Positions 48,439-57,520 of a stretch of 64,000 nucleotides of DNA are shown here, in pieces. The notes beneath the pieces are model-generated. The model was not told the origin of the DNA. It made no database searches and saw nothing but the letters and a program-made list of their open reading frames with translations. Position 1 is the stretch's first letter. Each line of letters begins with the position of its first letter. The stretch lies in NCBI RefSeq assembly GCF_900111115.1, contig NZ_FOGD01000003.1:1-64000 (forward strand). Reading direction: 5' to 3'. The position numbers and the translations under genes were made by a program. The DNA comes from Giesbergeria anulus (lineage in GTDB: Bacteria; Pseudomonadota; Gammaproteobacteria; Burkholderiales; Burkholderiaceae_C).

Positions 48439-49707
48439 ATGAACCCTTCCCTTCCCCCCTCCACGCCTGCCGGTGCTCTGGCGGGCTTGAAAGTGCTTGA
48501 TTTGTCGCGGGTGCTGGCTGGGCCGTGGTGTACGCAAATGCTGGCCGATTTGGGCGCTGACGTGGTCAAGGTGGAGCGCCCCGGCATGGGTGACGACACC
48601 CGCCACTGGGGGCCGCCCTTTCTCAAGGATGCCCACGGTAACGATACCGATCAAGCCAGCTACTTTACCGCTTGTAACCGCAACAAGCGCTCCGTCACCA
48701 TCGACATGGCGACTAAAGACGGCCAGCAACTCATCCGCCAGATGGCCTTGCAGGCTGATGTGCTGGTAGAAAACTTCAAGGTGGGTGGGCTGGCCCGTTA
48801 TGGGCTGGATTACGCCAGCCTCAGCGCACTGAACCCTCGCTTGATTTATTGCTCGGTCACGGGGTTTGGCCAAGATGGCCCCTATGCCGAACGCGCCGGT
48901 TACGACCTGATGGTGCAAGCCATGACCGGCATGATGAGCATCACAGGCCGCGCCGATGGTGAACCCGGCGGTGGCCCGCTGCGCGTGGGCGTGGCGCTGA
49001 TTGACCTGTTTACCGGCGTTTATGCCAGCAATGCCATTTTGGCGGCTTTGCAAGCGCGCCACCAATCAGGCCGGGGCCAGCATATCGACATGGCCTTGCT
49101 GGATGTGGGCATGGCTATTTTGGCAAACCAAGCGGCGGGCTTTTTAGCCACCGGACAAGCCCCCAGCCGTCAAGGCAACAGCCACCCCAGCTTGGCACCG
49201 TACCAAGATTTTCCCACCCAAGATGGCTCTATGCTGCTGGCGATTGGCAATGACGGCCAGTTTGCCCGCTTTTGTGCCGCTGCCGGTCAGCCACAGTGGG
49301 CGCAAGACCCGCGTTTTGCCAGCAACACCCTGCGCGTGCAGCACCGGGCCGAGCTGATCCCCGCTCTGCAAGCCGTGACCCGCACCCGCACCACAGCGCA
49401 ATGGATTGCCCTGCTCGAAGACAAAGCCGTGCCTTGCGGCCCCATCAACACCATTGCCGAGGCCTTTGACGATGCACAGGTGCAAGCCCGTGGCTTGCGG
49501 GTAGAGCTGCCCCGTGCGGCGGGCGATGGCATTGAGCGCATTGCGGGCGTTGCCAGCCCGCTGCGGCTGTCGGCCAACCCGCCAGTGCTGCGCTATGCAC
49601 CCCCAGCCTTGGGCCAACACACCGATCAGGTGTTGCAGGAGCTGGGCATAGATGAAGCCGAGCGCACACGCTTGCGCGCCACTGGGGCTATTGGACGCAG
49701 CAGCTAA
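48439..49707 (+). CDS. Class III (CaiB/BaiF) CoA-transferase, probably glutarate-related
   Basis: 422 residues from ATG 48439 (a TTG at 48427 is less likely). Family motifs LDLSRVLAGPWCTQMLADLG, DVVKVERPGMGDDTRHWGPP, RNKRSVTIDM, the catalytic Asp in DMALLDVGMAIL, and GNSHPSLAPYQDF. Directly downstream of gcdH, it is most likely a succinyl-CoA:glutarate CoA-transferase analogous to human SUGCT. Substrate is inferred from context. Confidence 0.88.
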   Translation: MNPSLPPSTPAGALAGLKVLDLSRVLAGPWCTQMLADLGADVVKVERPGMGDDTRHWGPPFLKDAHGNDTDQASYFTACNRNKRSVTIDMATKDGQQLIRQMALQADVLVENFKVGGLARYGLDYASLSALNPRLIYCSVTGFGQDGPYAERAGYDLMVQAMTGMMSITGRADGEPGGGPLRVGVALIDLFTGVYASNAILAALQARHQSGRGQHIDMALLDVGMAILANQAAGFLATGQAPSRQGNSHPSLAPYQDFPTQDGSMLLAIGNDGQFARFCAAAGQPQWAQDPRFASNTLRVQHRAELIPALQAVTRTRTTAQWIALLEDKAVPCGPINTIAEAFDDAQVQARGLRVELPRAAGDGIERIAGVASPLRLSANPPVLRYAPPALGQHTDQVLQELGIDEAERTRLRATGAIGRSS

Positions 49708-49749
49708 GGCTGCCTGCCCCACATACACACGATACAATCAAAATTCGGG

Positions 49750-49930
49750 TGCGTGAACTCTCCAGTCAAAGAGAACACGTTAAACGGGAAGCCGGTGACG
49801 CTGCACATTGCAGCCATTCCGGCGCAGCCCCCGCTGCTGTAAGCCAGACGCCTCCGCTCATGCCACTGTGTGATTGAACATGGGAAGGCGCGGACAAGAA
49901 TGATGGTGAGCCAGAAGACCGGCCCGAAAA
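49750..49930 (+). ncRNA. Cobalamin riboswitch
   Basis: Conserved adenosylcobalamin-aptamer elements occur in order: CGGGAAGCCGGTG (about 49785-49797), GCCACTG (49862-49868), TGGGAAGGC (about 49881) and the B12 box GAGCCAGAAGACC (about 49908-49920). About 130 bases of expression platform follow, with GC-rich dyads (CCCCGGGG, then a GC-rich segment near 49976), before the cbiM ribosome binding site. It should shut the cobalt-uptake and corrin operon when cobalamin is plentiful. Outer boundaries are approximate. Confidence 0.93.
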
Positions 49931-50058
49931 AATGTCAGCACCATTCCCCGGGGTGACGGGAAAACTGCCTGCAATCGCCCCGGCTCCGCTTAAGGTGTTT
50001 GCTTGCTTTCTTCTGCCCCGCATGGTGTTCTTATGAACCATTCGACGGGAGGATTCGA

Positions 50059-50736
50059 ATGCACATCATGGAAGGCTTTCTTCCACTGGAGCACGCGCTG
50101 GGCTGGTCTGTCGCCTCTGCTCCTTTCTTGGCTTATGGACTGTATGCCGTGCGCCGCGATGTTCAACAGCACCCTGAGCGGCGCATGTTGTTGGGCGTGG
50201 CGGCTGCTTTCAGTTTTCTGCTCTCGGCGCTCAAGTTGCCCTCTGTCACAGGCAGTTGCTCCCACCCTACGGGCGTAGGCTTGGGTGCGTTGTTGTTTGG
50301 CCCTTGGGTCATGGTGCCGATTGCCTTTGTCGTCTTGCTGTTCCAAGCCCTGCTACTGGCGCATGGTGGTTTAACCACGTTGGGGGCTAATTTGTTTGCG
50401 ATGGGCATCGTCGGGCCGTTTTGCGCCTACGCGGTGTTTCGGCTGGCAAGGGCATTGGGTTTGCCCTTGGTGGCGGGGGTGTTCTTGGCCGCCTGTTTGG
50501 GCGATTTGGCTACCTACCTGATGACCTCAGTGCAGTTGGCTTGGGCCTTTCCCGATCCAGTGGGCGGATTTGTGGGTTCTTTGACCAAGTTTGGCGGGAT
50601 TTTTGCCTTGACCCAAATTCCGTTGGCGATCAGTGAAGGCTTGCTCACCGTGCTGGTGATGAACGCCTTGCAGCGCTTTAACCAAGAGGAGATGCGCGGC
50701 ATGCACCTGCTCCAACCCGCCAAGGCACGCGCATGA
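50059..50736 (+). CDS. cbiM: Cobalt ECF transporter S component CbiM
   Basis: 225-residue membrane protein giving cobalt specificity to the ECF importer. The N-terminus [16 protein letters not shown] contains the metal-chelating His2, which fixes the start at 50059; ggagg lies at 50047-50051. Other CbiM blocks: [20 protein letters not shown], and [13 protein letters not shown]. First gene behind the cobalamin riboswitch; overlaps cbiN by ATGA. Confidence 0.96.
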   Translation: MHIMEGFLPLEHALGWSVASAPFLAYGLYAVRRDVQQHPERRMLLGVAAAFSFLLSALKLPSVTGSCSHPTGVGLGALLFGPWVMVPIAFVVLLFQALLLAHGGLTTLGANLFAMGIVGPFCAYAVFRLARALGLPLVAGVFLAACLGDLATYLMTSVQLAWAFPDPVGGFVGSLTKFGGIFALTQIPLAISEGLLTVLVMNALQRFNQEEMRGMHLLQPAKARA

Positions 50737-51071
50737 AAAAGTCTAACTGGTTGCTCGCGGCGGCGGTGCTGTTGCTGACCGTCTTTCCGCTGTGGTGGGT
50801 GGCCGAGCCTGCCCAAGGCACTGAAGCTTTTGGTGGTGCCGATGCCCAAGCACAAAACCTGATCCAAACCATTGCACCGCACTACCAAGCGTGGTTTAAG
50901 CCGTTGATAGAACCTGCTAGTGGCGAAATCGCCTCGCTGTTATTTGCCTTGCAGGCCGCTTTAGGCGCTGGGGTGATTGGGTACTGGCTGGGGGCCTCCA
51001 TCACGCGGGAGAAGCTGCGCCAAGCCCAAGCTGATGCACCGTCTACACAGGCTACTGGCCGTGTGGATTGA
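50733..51071 (+). CDS. cbiN: Cobalt ECF transporter accessory protein CbiN
   Basis: 112 residues with two transmembrane helices ([18 protein letters not shown] and [20 protein letters not shown]) and the conserved periplasmic block [22 protein letters not shown] followed by WFKPL. CbiN works with CbiM in cobalt capture. The 3' end overlaps cbiQ by 38 bases. Confidence 0.94.
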   Translation: MKKSNWLLAAAVLLLTVFPLWWVAEPAQGTEAFGGADAQAQNLIQTIAPHYQAWFKPLIEPASGEIASLLFALQAALGAGVIGYWLGASITREKLRQAQADAPSTQATGRVD

Positions 51072-51804
51072 ACGAGCGGCCTACCACAACCACTGGAGCC
51101 ACGTCACCCCCCGCGCCAAGGCGATTTTTGCCTTGGCCGCGTTGGTCGCTGCCTATGCGGCACGAACGCCTAGCGCTGCACTGGGCGTGGCCTTGGTGGG
51201 TGTGCTGGTGGTGTGGCGCGGGGCAGGTGTGCCGTTGCGTTTGTACCTGCGCGTAGCGGCGGGGCCACTGGGGTTTTTGCTGTTGTCGGGGGCTTCGCTG
51301 CTGGTGTCAGTGGCGTGGGAGCCGGGCGGGACGCTGGCTTGGCGTATGGCGCCCCATGCGCTGTCGGAGGTGGCGATGGTCACGGCCCGGTCGGTGGCGG
51401 CGCTGTCAGCGCTGTTGACGCTGGTACTGACCACGCCATTGGCACATCTGATGGCGCTCCTGCGCCAGCTCAGGCTGCCAGAAATTCTGCTCGATCTGAT
51501 GGTGCTGTGCTATCGGCTGATTTTTGTTTTCTCTGAATCGTGCCACGACACGCTGGCTGCCCAAACGGCACGGCTGGGTTTTAGCAGTTATGGGCGCTCT
51601 ATGCGTTCGCTGGGGCTGCTGGTGGGCAGTTTGGCCGCACAGGTGGCACTGCGGGCGCGGGGTTTGCAGTGGGCCGCTGATGCCCGCTGTAGTGATGGCA
51701 GTTTGCGCTTTCTCACGCCCCATTTTGCCCATGTTCGCCGCGACACCGCCATCGGCGTGGTGGCCGGGTTGGGGCTGTTGCTGCTCGCAAGGTGCTTGCC
51801 ATGA
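51034..51804 (+). CDS. cbiQ: Cobalt ECF transporter T component CbiQ
   Basis: 256-residue transmembrane coupling protein from ATG 51034, inside the cbiN end. Hydrophobic helices cover residues 30-165. The ECF coupling helices carry Ala-Arg-Gly motifs (SYGRSMRSLGLLVGS, ALRARGLQWAADAR). The frame is open 57 bases further upstream, but that part is translated as cbiN. The stop overlaps cbiO by ATGA. Confidence 0.92.
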   Translation: MHRLHRLLAVWIERAAYHNHWSHVTPRAKAIFALAALVAAYAARTPSAALGVALVGVLVVWRGAGVPLRLYLRVAAGPLGFLLLSGASLLVSVAWEPGGTLAWRMAPHALSEVAMVTARSVAALSALLTLVLTTPLAHLMALLRQLRLPEILLDLMVLCYRLIFVFSESCHDTLAAQTARLGFSSYGRSMRSLGLLVGSLAAQVALRARGLQWAADARCSDGSLRFLTPHFAHVRRDTAIGVVAGLGLLLLARCLP

Positions 51805-52676
51805 GTGTTATGTTTGAACTGCAGCAGGTGGACTACCGCTATCCCGATGGCCGATCCGGCTTGCAAGCGTGCTCGATGAGCCTGCGCCGTGCCGGTCGCC
51901 ATGCCATTTTGGGGCCGAACGGCTCCGGCAAGACCACCTTGCTGCAACACCTCAACGGCTTGTTGCGCCCGGCGGCAGGTGCTGTCCATGTGGATGGTGC
52001 CTTGATGGACTACCGACGGCGCGGTTTGCAAGTTGTGCGCCAGCAGGTGGGCATGGTGTTTCAGAACCCGGATCGGCAATTGTTCTCGGCCCATGTCTAT
52101 GAAGATGTCTCTTTTGGGCCGCTCAATCTGGGGCTGGACGAGGCCACAGTGCGCCAGCGCGTAGCACAAGCCCTAGAGGCCGTGGACATGACCGCCCACG
52201 CTGACAGGCCAGTGCATGAACTCAGCTTCGGCCAGAAAAAACGGGTGTGTATTGCCGGGGTGTTGGCGATGCAGCCCCGTGCCTTGCTGCTCGATGAGCC
52301 AATGGCCGGGCTGGATATGCCCATGCAAACTGAACTGGCCGCGCTGCTCGACCGTTTGCACGCCCAAGACGTCACGGTGGTGCTGTCTTCGCACGATATG
52401 GATTTTGCCTACCGCTGGGCTGACGATATCCACCTCATGGCCGCAGGCCGCTGCGTCGGCTCGTTTGCGGCCACGGCGCTGCCACAAAACACCGATGCGC
52501 TGGCTGCTGCCGCCCAACCCTTGCCCACTGCCGTGCGTTTGCACACCGCCCTTGTTGGGCGCGGCTTGTTGCCAGCACACCCGCTCCTGCGCAGCGTGGA
52601 GGACGTGCTGGCGGCACTGCCTCCCTCCACCCCATTGACTGTTGCATCCCCGATTGCAGGAAAGTTGGCCCCATGA
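51801..52676 (+). CDS. cbiO: Cobalt ECF transporter ATPase CbiO
   Basis: 291-residue ATPase. Walker A GPNGSGKTTLLQHLNG, Q-loop VFQNPDRQLFSAHVYEDVSF, signature ELSFGQKKRVCIAGVLAM (LSFGQ variant common in ECF ATPases), Walker B ALLLDEPMAGLD, and H-loop LSSHDMDFAYRWAD. The LNLGLDEATVRQRV stretch is also typical. Completes the cbiMNQO importer; overlaps cobM by ATGA. Confidence 0.94.
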   Translation: MSVMFELQQVDYRYPDGRSGLQACSMSLRRAGRHAILGPNGSGKTTLLQHLNGLLRPAAGAVHVDGALMDYRRRGLQVVRQQVGMVFQNPDRQLFSAHVYEDVSFGPLNLGLDEATVRQRVAQALEAVDMTAHADRPVHELSFGQKKRVCIAGVLAMQPRALLLDEPMAGLDMPMQTELAALLDRLHAQDVTVVLSSHDMDFAYRWADDIHLMAAGRCVGSFAATALPQNTDALAAAAQPLPTAVRLHTALVGRGLLPAHPLLRSVEDVLAALPPSTPLTVASPIAGKLAP

Positions 52677-53464
52677 GCCGTTCATCTCTAGGAAAAATTT
52701 GGTTTGTCGGGGCTGGCCCCGGCGACCCAGAACTCATTACCGTCAAGGGCCGCAACCTGCTGGCCCAAGCCGGTGCGGTGCTGTTTGCCGGTTCTTTGGT
52801 AGACCAAGCGGCCACCCAATACGCTCCACCCGGTTGCCTGATTCGCGATTCCAAGGACATGACCTTGGAAGAAATGACCGCATGGCTGATGGAGCAAGCA
52901 CAGCAGCACCCCACCGTGGTGCGGCTGCAAACCGGCGATCCGGGCCTGTATGGTGCCTTGATCGAAATGACCCGCCCTTTGAATGTGGCGGGCATTGAGT
53001 GGGCGGTGGTGCCGGGCGTTTCTTCGGCGATGGCGGCGATGGCGGCAGCGGGTGAATCCATGACCCTGCCCGAAGTCACGCAAAGCGTGATTCTCACGCG
53101 CGTAGAGGGCCGCACCCCCATGCCTCCCGGAGAGGATTTGGCCTCACTGGCTGCCCACCGCACCACGCTGTGCATTTTTCTGTCCATCACGTTATTGCAC
53201 AAAGTGCAGGCCGGGCTGCGCGCCGCTGGCTGGCCCGAAGATGCGCCCATGCTGGTGGTACACAAAGCCAGTTGGCCCAATGAAGAAAAGATCGTGCGCG
53301 GCACGCTGGCCGATATCCGCCAGCGCTGCCGTGAGGCGGGCATCGTCAGCCAAGCCATGATCGTGGCCAGCCCCACCTTGGGCGCACGCGACTGGGAAAC
53401 GCTGGCCCGCTCCAAGCTCTACGACCCCGCATTTACCCACCGTTTTCGAAAGGCCACGTTATGA
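52673..53464 (+). CDS. cobM: Precorrin-4 / cobalt-precorrin-4 C11-methyltransferase
   Basis: 263-residue SAM-dependent methyltransferase (CobM/CbiF). GAGPGDPELITVKGRNLL at the N-terminus, SLVDQAATQYAPPGCLIRDS, RLQTGDPGLYGALIEM, VPGVSSAMAAMAAAGE, and LTRVEGRTPMPPGE are CobM/CbiF-specific. Methylates C11 of the corrin precursor. In this operon with CbiX, CbiD and CbiG the substrate is probably the cobalt form. ATGA overlaps on both sides. Confidence 0.94.
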   Translation: MSRSSLGKIWFVGAGPGDPELITVKGRNLLAQAGAVLFAGSLVDQAATQYAPPGCLIRDSKDMTLEEMTAWLMEQAQQHPTVVRLQTGDPGLYGALIEMTRPLNVAGIEWAVVPGVSSAMAAMAAAGESMTLPEVTQSVILTRVEGRTPMPPGEDLASLAAHRTTLCIFLSITLLHKVQAGLRAAGWPEDAPMLVVHKASWPNEEKIVRGTLADIRQRCREAGIVSQAMIVASPTLGARDWETLARSKLYDPAFTHRFRKATL

Positions 53465-54363
53465 GCGCTTTATCCGACACCATCTTGCTTGTGGGCCACG
53501 GCTCGCGTGAAGCCTCCGGCAACCAAGAGATTTTGGCCTTTGCCGAACAATGGCGCGTGCGCTGCCCCGACTGGCGTATTGAAGTCTGCTTTATTGAGTT
53601 TGCACCGCCCTCCCTGCACGATGGCCTCTTGGCAGCCACTCAAGGGGCGCGGCGCGTGATTGTGGTGCCGCTGATCCTCAATGCGGCTGGGCACGTGAAA
53701 ATGGAAATCCCCGAAGCCATTGAACACGCCCGCGCCCATGCGCCACAAGTAGAGTTTTTGTACGCCCCCCACCTGAGCGCTTGCGATCCGATTCTGAGTA
53801 TTTTGAAGCGCCGTTTGCGCCAAGCCATGAGCGCCCTCGATATGCCCGACCCCACCACCACCGGCGTGGTGCTGCTGGGGCGTGGCTCGTCGGATCGTGC
53901 TGCCAATGGCGATATGGCCAAAATGGCGCGCTGGTTGCAAGAGGCTGGCGACCACGAAATGGTTGATCTGGCCTTTACCGGCATCACCTTTCCGCGCTTG
54001 GAGCGTGTGGTGCAGCGCCAAGCGTTGATTGGCATCAGGCAGGTGGTGGTGTTGCCCTACTACCTGTATACCGGCACCCTGATGCAGCGCATCCACCGCC
54101 AAGTCGAGCATCTGCGCCAACAGTATCCGCAACTGCGTTTTGTCTGCGGCACGCATTTTGGCTTTGAGCCAGAAATTTTTGCCCTGCTAGAGCAACGGGT
54201 GGCCGACCTGCAAGCGGGCACCCCAGAGAGCAAGATGGCCTGCGATGGTTGCAGCTTCCGCGAAATCGCCCACGACATGGGCCACGGCCATTCCCATGAA
54301 CACACCCATGCTGGGCCCGCTGTGGTGCAACTGCATGGCGCACTGGAAGGAGCCTTGGCATGA
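53461..54363 (+). CDS. cbiX: Sirohydrochlorin cobaltochelatase CbiX, with His-rich tail
   Basis: 300-residue two-domain chelatase that inserts cobalt early in the pathway. Domain 1: ILLVGHGSREASGNQEI with the metal His and NAAGHVKMEIPEAIEHA. Domain 2 from about residue 138: VVLLGRGSSDRAANGDMAKM and VVLPYYLYTGTL. The C-terminus adds a CDGC pair and a His cluster HGHSHEHTH (about residues 277-285), likely a cobalt-handling site. This class of chelatase marks the early-cobalt route. Coupled by ATGA overlaps. Confidence 0.92.
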   Translation: MSALSDTILLVGHGSREASGNQEILAFAEQWRVRCPDWRIEVCFIEFAPPSLHDGLLAATQGARRVIVVPLILNAAGHVKMEIPEAIEHARAHAPQVEFLYAPHLSACDPILSILKRRLRQAMSALDMPDPTTTGVVLLGRGSSDRAANGDMAKMARWLQEAGDHEMVDLAFTGITFPRLERVVQRQALIGIRQVVVLPYYLYTGTLMQRIHRQVEHLRQQYPQLRFVCGTHFGFEPEIFALLEQRVADLQAGTPESKMACDGCSFREIAHDMGHGHSHEHTHAGPAVVQLHGALEGALA

Positions 54364-55049
54364 GCACCATCAACACCGTGACCGAACAGCTCACCCGCGC
54401 TGGGCAAGTGATTGAGCACGACAGCTTTTCCATCATTGATGCCGAAGTTGGCCCCCACACCTACACCGAGGCGCAGTGGCCGATTGTGCGGCGCATGATC
54501 CATGCCAATGCCGATTTTGACTTTAATGGTTTAACGGATTTTCACCCGCAAGCCGTGGCTGCTGGCGTGGCGGCGATGCTGCGCGGTGGCACCCCGGTGG
54601 TGGCCGATGTCGAGATGATCTGCTCTGGGTTGTCGGCACCACGTCTGGCCCACTTTGGCATGAAAACCCACCAGTTCATCAGCGATGCCGATGTCATTGC
54701 CCAAGCCCAAGCCGAAGACACCACCCGCGCCGTGCAGGCCATGCGCAAAGCCCATCGCCAAGGCTTGCTGCAAGGGGCCATCGTCGGCATTGGCAATGCG
54801 CCCACGGCCCTGATTGAACTGGTGCGCTTGATTCAAGAAGAAGGCGTGCGCCCAGCGTTGGTGGTGGGAATGCCGGTGGGGTTTGTGGCGGCGGCGGAGT
54901 CAAAAGACCTGATCGCGCTGCAAAACGAGGTGCCTTGGATCGTGATTCGGGGCCGCAAGGGCGGCTCTACCTTGGTGGTGGCTGCCTTGCACGCCCTGCT
55001 GGCGCTGGCCGAAGCGCAGCAAAAGGCGCAACTAGCCATGCACGCATAA
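54360..55049 (+). CDS. cobH: Precorrin-8X methylmutase
   Basis: 229-residue CobH/CbiC that moves the C11 methyl to C12, giving hydrogenobyrinate or cobyrinate. Motifs: VRRMIHANADFDF (with the catalytic His), ALVVGMPVGFVAAAESKD, and GRKGGSTLVVAALHALL. Normal length. Starts inside the cbiX stop (ATGA) and is followed by cbiD after 9 bases. Confidence 0.95.
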   Translation: MSTINTVTEQLTRAGQVIEHDSFSIIDAEVGPHTYTEAQWPIVRRMIHANADFDFNGLTDFHPQAVAAGVAAMLRGGTPVVADVEMICSGLSAPRLAHFGMKTHQFISDADVIAQAQAEDTTRAVQAMRKAHRQGLLQGAIVGIGNAPTALIELVRLIQEEGVRPALVVGMPVGFVAAAESKDLIALQNEVPWIVIRGRKGGSTLVVAALHALLALAEAQQKAQLAMHA

Positions 55050-55058
55050 GGTTTGGTG

Positions 55059-56201
55059 ATGGAAAAAAGTACCCCACGCGGTACGCGCACCGGCTTTACC
55101 ACCGGAGCTTGCTCGGCGGCGGCAGCCCGTGCTGCCGTCTTGGGCATCGTCAGCGGTGAGGTGCCTACGGAGATAGAAAGCCTGCTGCCCAATGGCAACC
55201 GTGTTCGGTTTGCTGTGCAAGAGGGCCGCTGTGATGAGCACAGCGCCCATGCCGTGGTGGTCAAGTTTGCGGGCGATGACCCCGATTGCACCGATGGTGC
55301 CCACCTGACCGTCGATGTACGCCTGTTGCCTGACCAGCCCGGTACCGTTGTTTATTGCGCTGGCACGGGCGTTGGCACCGTCACCATGCCGGGGCTAGGT
55401 CTGGAGGTAGGCGGCCCGGCTATCAACCCGGTGCCCCGGAAAAACATCCTCGACAATCTGCGCGAAGCTGCCCCCGGCCTGCTGGCCGAACAGGGCTTAG
55501 AAGTGACCATCAGCGTGCCCGGTGGCGAGCAAATGGCTAAAAAAACCACCAATGCCCGGCTGGGCATTCTGGGCGGCATCAGCATTTTGGGTACCACCGG
55601 CATCGTCAAACCCTACTCCACAGCCGCATGGCGGGCCAGTGTGGTGCAGGGCGTTCGGGTGGCGGCCACACTGGGGCATGGCATGGTGGCCCTGACCACC
55701 GGCGGGCGCACCGAGAGCTTTGCCATGGCCGAACTGCGCCGCGAGCAGCCCGGCTTGCCTGCGGCTTGTTTTATCCAGATGGGCGACTTTTTGCGCTACG
55801 CCTTGGATGAGGTGGTGGCACAAGGCATACCGCTGGTGGTGTTGGGCGTGATGGTGGGCAAACTCACCAAAATGGCCCAAGGCGAGACCATCACCCACGC
55901 CAACCGCGCCGAGGTCGATACCGATCTGGTGGCCCGCATTGCCCGCCAAGTGGGTGCCAACGAGGCCGACTGTCAAGCCATTGCCCAAGCCGAAACCGCC
56001 CGTTTTGGCGCTGAACTGATGGTCGAGCGTGGCTTGGGCGAGCCATTCCACCGCGCATTGGCGCAAAGCGCCATCAACACCCTGACCGCCTCCGGGCGCT
56101 ACGGCAACGCCTTTCAGTTGCGCGTGCTGGTGTGTGATTTTTCTGGCAACAAGGTGGCCGATGTGCTGTGTGCCCCTGCCGCCTCGACTTTGGATACCTG
56201 A
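55059..56201 (+). CDS. cbiD: Cobalt-precorrin-5B C1-methyltransferase CbiD
   Basis: 380 residues from ATG 55059 (in-frame TTG and GTG just upstream are less likely). CbiD blocks RTGFTTGACSAAAARAA near the start, GAGVGTVT-like GTGVGTVTMPGLGLEVGGPA, AINPVPRKNI-type INPVPRKNILDNL, GGISILGTTGIVKPYS, and GRTESFAMAELRREQPGL. CbiD is specific to the anaerobic/early-cobalt pathway. The stop overlaps cobL by one base (TGATG). Confidence 0.95.
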   Translation: MEKSTPRGTRTGFTTGACSAAAARAAVLGIVSGEVPTEIESLLPNGNRVRFAVQEGRCDEHSAHAVVVKFAGDDPDCTDGAHLTVDVRLLPDQPGTVVYCAGTGVGTVTMPGLGLEVGGPAINPVPRKNILDNLREAAPGLLAEQGLEVTISVPGGEQMAKKTTNARLGILGGISILGTTGIVKPYSTAAWRASVVQGVRVAATLGHGMVALTTGGRTESFAMAELRREQPGLPAACFIQMGDFLRYALDEVVAQGIPLVVLGVMVGKLTKMAQGETITHANRAEVDTDLVARIARQVGANEADCQAIAQAETARFGAELMVERGLGEPFHRALAQSAINTLTASGRYGNAFQLRVLVCDFSGNKVADVLCAPAASTLDT

Positions 56202-57520
56202 TGGAACCCCGCGACAAAGACCCCAACCCCTGCCGCGTGATTGGCGTGCTTGATGACGGTATCGCCAGTCTGAACGCTACCGCTTTGGCCCATGTGCGCA
56301 GCGCCGATGTGGTGATTGGTGGCACCCGTACCTTGGCGCTGCTGGCGCAAGAGTTCAAGCCCGGTGCCGTGTTGCACGACTTGACCGGCCAACTGCGTGC
56401 CGTGCCAGATTGGGTGCGTAGCGCCCGCCAAGCTCACCAGAGCAGCGTGGTGTTGGCTACGGGTGATCCCCTCTGCCACGGTATTGCACCGTTTTTGGCG
56501 CAGCACCTGTGCGTGCAAGCGCTGGATATTCTGCCCAATCTTTCTACCTTGCAATTGGCTTGTGCTCGCATTGGGCTGGCATGGCAAGATGCGCGCATTG
56601 TCTCGGTGCATAGCCAAGATGCCGGGGAGTGGGTGCGCGGCAGCACCCCCGCACATGGCCTGTATGCACTGGCGCAGGCTTTGCGCGCCCACCAGCGCCT
56701 GCTGGTGCTCACCAGCCCGGCCAATAGCCCGGATCGCATTGCCCGCTTGCTGCTGGCCGAAGGTTTGGGCGAAGACTTCCAGATGGCCGTGGCCGAAAAT
56801 CTGCTGCAACCTACCGAGCGGGTGTTGGCCGAGCTATCGCCAGAGGCGGCGGCCCAGATGCAGTTTGCCCCGCTCAATGTGGTGCTGCTGTGGCGCACCC
56901 GGTTACAGCCGGAGCCAGTGCGTTTTGGGCTAGAAGATGCGGCCTACCAACAACGCCAACCCGACAAAGGCTTGATTACCAAGCAGGAAGTGCGCGCCGT
57001 CAGTTTGGCGCGGCTGCAACTGCGCGCCAACAGTGTGGTGTGGGACATCGGTGCAGGTTCTGGTTCGGTGGGGTTAGAAGCAGCGCGGCTGTGCCCACGC
57101 GGCCATGTTTATGCGATGGAGAAAAACGAGGCCGACCACGCCATTGCCGCACGCAACCATGCCGCCTTTGCTGTGAGCAACTACAGCCTGCATTGGGGCA
57201 AAGCCCCGCAAGGCTTAGAGAGCTGGCCCGACCCCGACGCGGTGTTTATCGGCGGCTCTGGTGGAGAGCTGGCCGAACTCATCACCTTGGTGCTGCGCCG
57301 CCTGCGCCCCAGCGGGCGCTTGGTGATGAACTTTGTCACGCTGGAAAACCTGAGCACCGCCATCCAAACGCTGGAATCTGCGGCCAACGTAGCGTGGGAT
57401 GTTCTGCAATTGCAGGCTGCCCGCAGCAAACCGATTTTGCACATGCATCGCATGGCGGCAGAAAACCCAGTGTGGCTGGTTTGCGCACAAGCAACAACTC
57501 AGGAGGCCGTTCATGGTTGA
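56201..57520 (+). CDS. cobL: Precorrin-6Y C5,15-methyltransferase / decarboxylase (CbiE-CbiT fusion)
   Basis: 439-residue fusion. The N-terminal CbiE part (1-210) has VIGVLDDGIASLNATALAHV, ADVVIGGTRTLALL and VVLATGDPLCHGIAPFLAQ. The C-terminal CbiT part (from about 240) has TKQEVRAVSLARLQL and the SAM site VWDIGAGSGSVGLEAARL, then YAMEKNEAD. Methylates C5 and C15 and decarboxylates the C12 acetate. ATG 56201 overlaps the cbiD stop. The end overlaps cobI by 8 bases. Confidence 0.95.
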   Translation: MEPRDKDPNPCRVIGVLDDGIASLNATALAHVRSADVVIGGTRTLALLAQEFKPGAVLHDLTGQLRAVPDWVRSARQAHQSSVVLATGDPLCHGIAPFLAQHLCVQALDILPNLSTLQLACARIGLAWQDARIVSVHSQDAGEWVRGSTPAHGLYALAQALRAHQRLLVLTSPANSPDRIARLLLAEGLGEDFQMAVAENLLQPTERVLAELSPEAAAQMQFAPLNVVLLWRTRLQPEPVRFGLEDAAYQQRQPDKGLITKQEVRAVSLARLQLRANSVVWDIGAGSGSVGLEAARLCPRGHVYAMEKNEADHAIAARNHAAFAVSNYSLHWGKAPQGLESWPDPDAVFIGGSGGELAELITLVLRRLRPSGRLVMNFVTLENLSTAIQTLESAANVAWDVLQLQAARSKPILHMHRMAAENPVWLVCAQATTQEAVHG

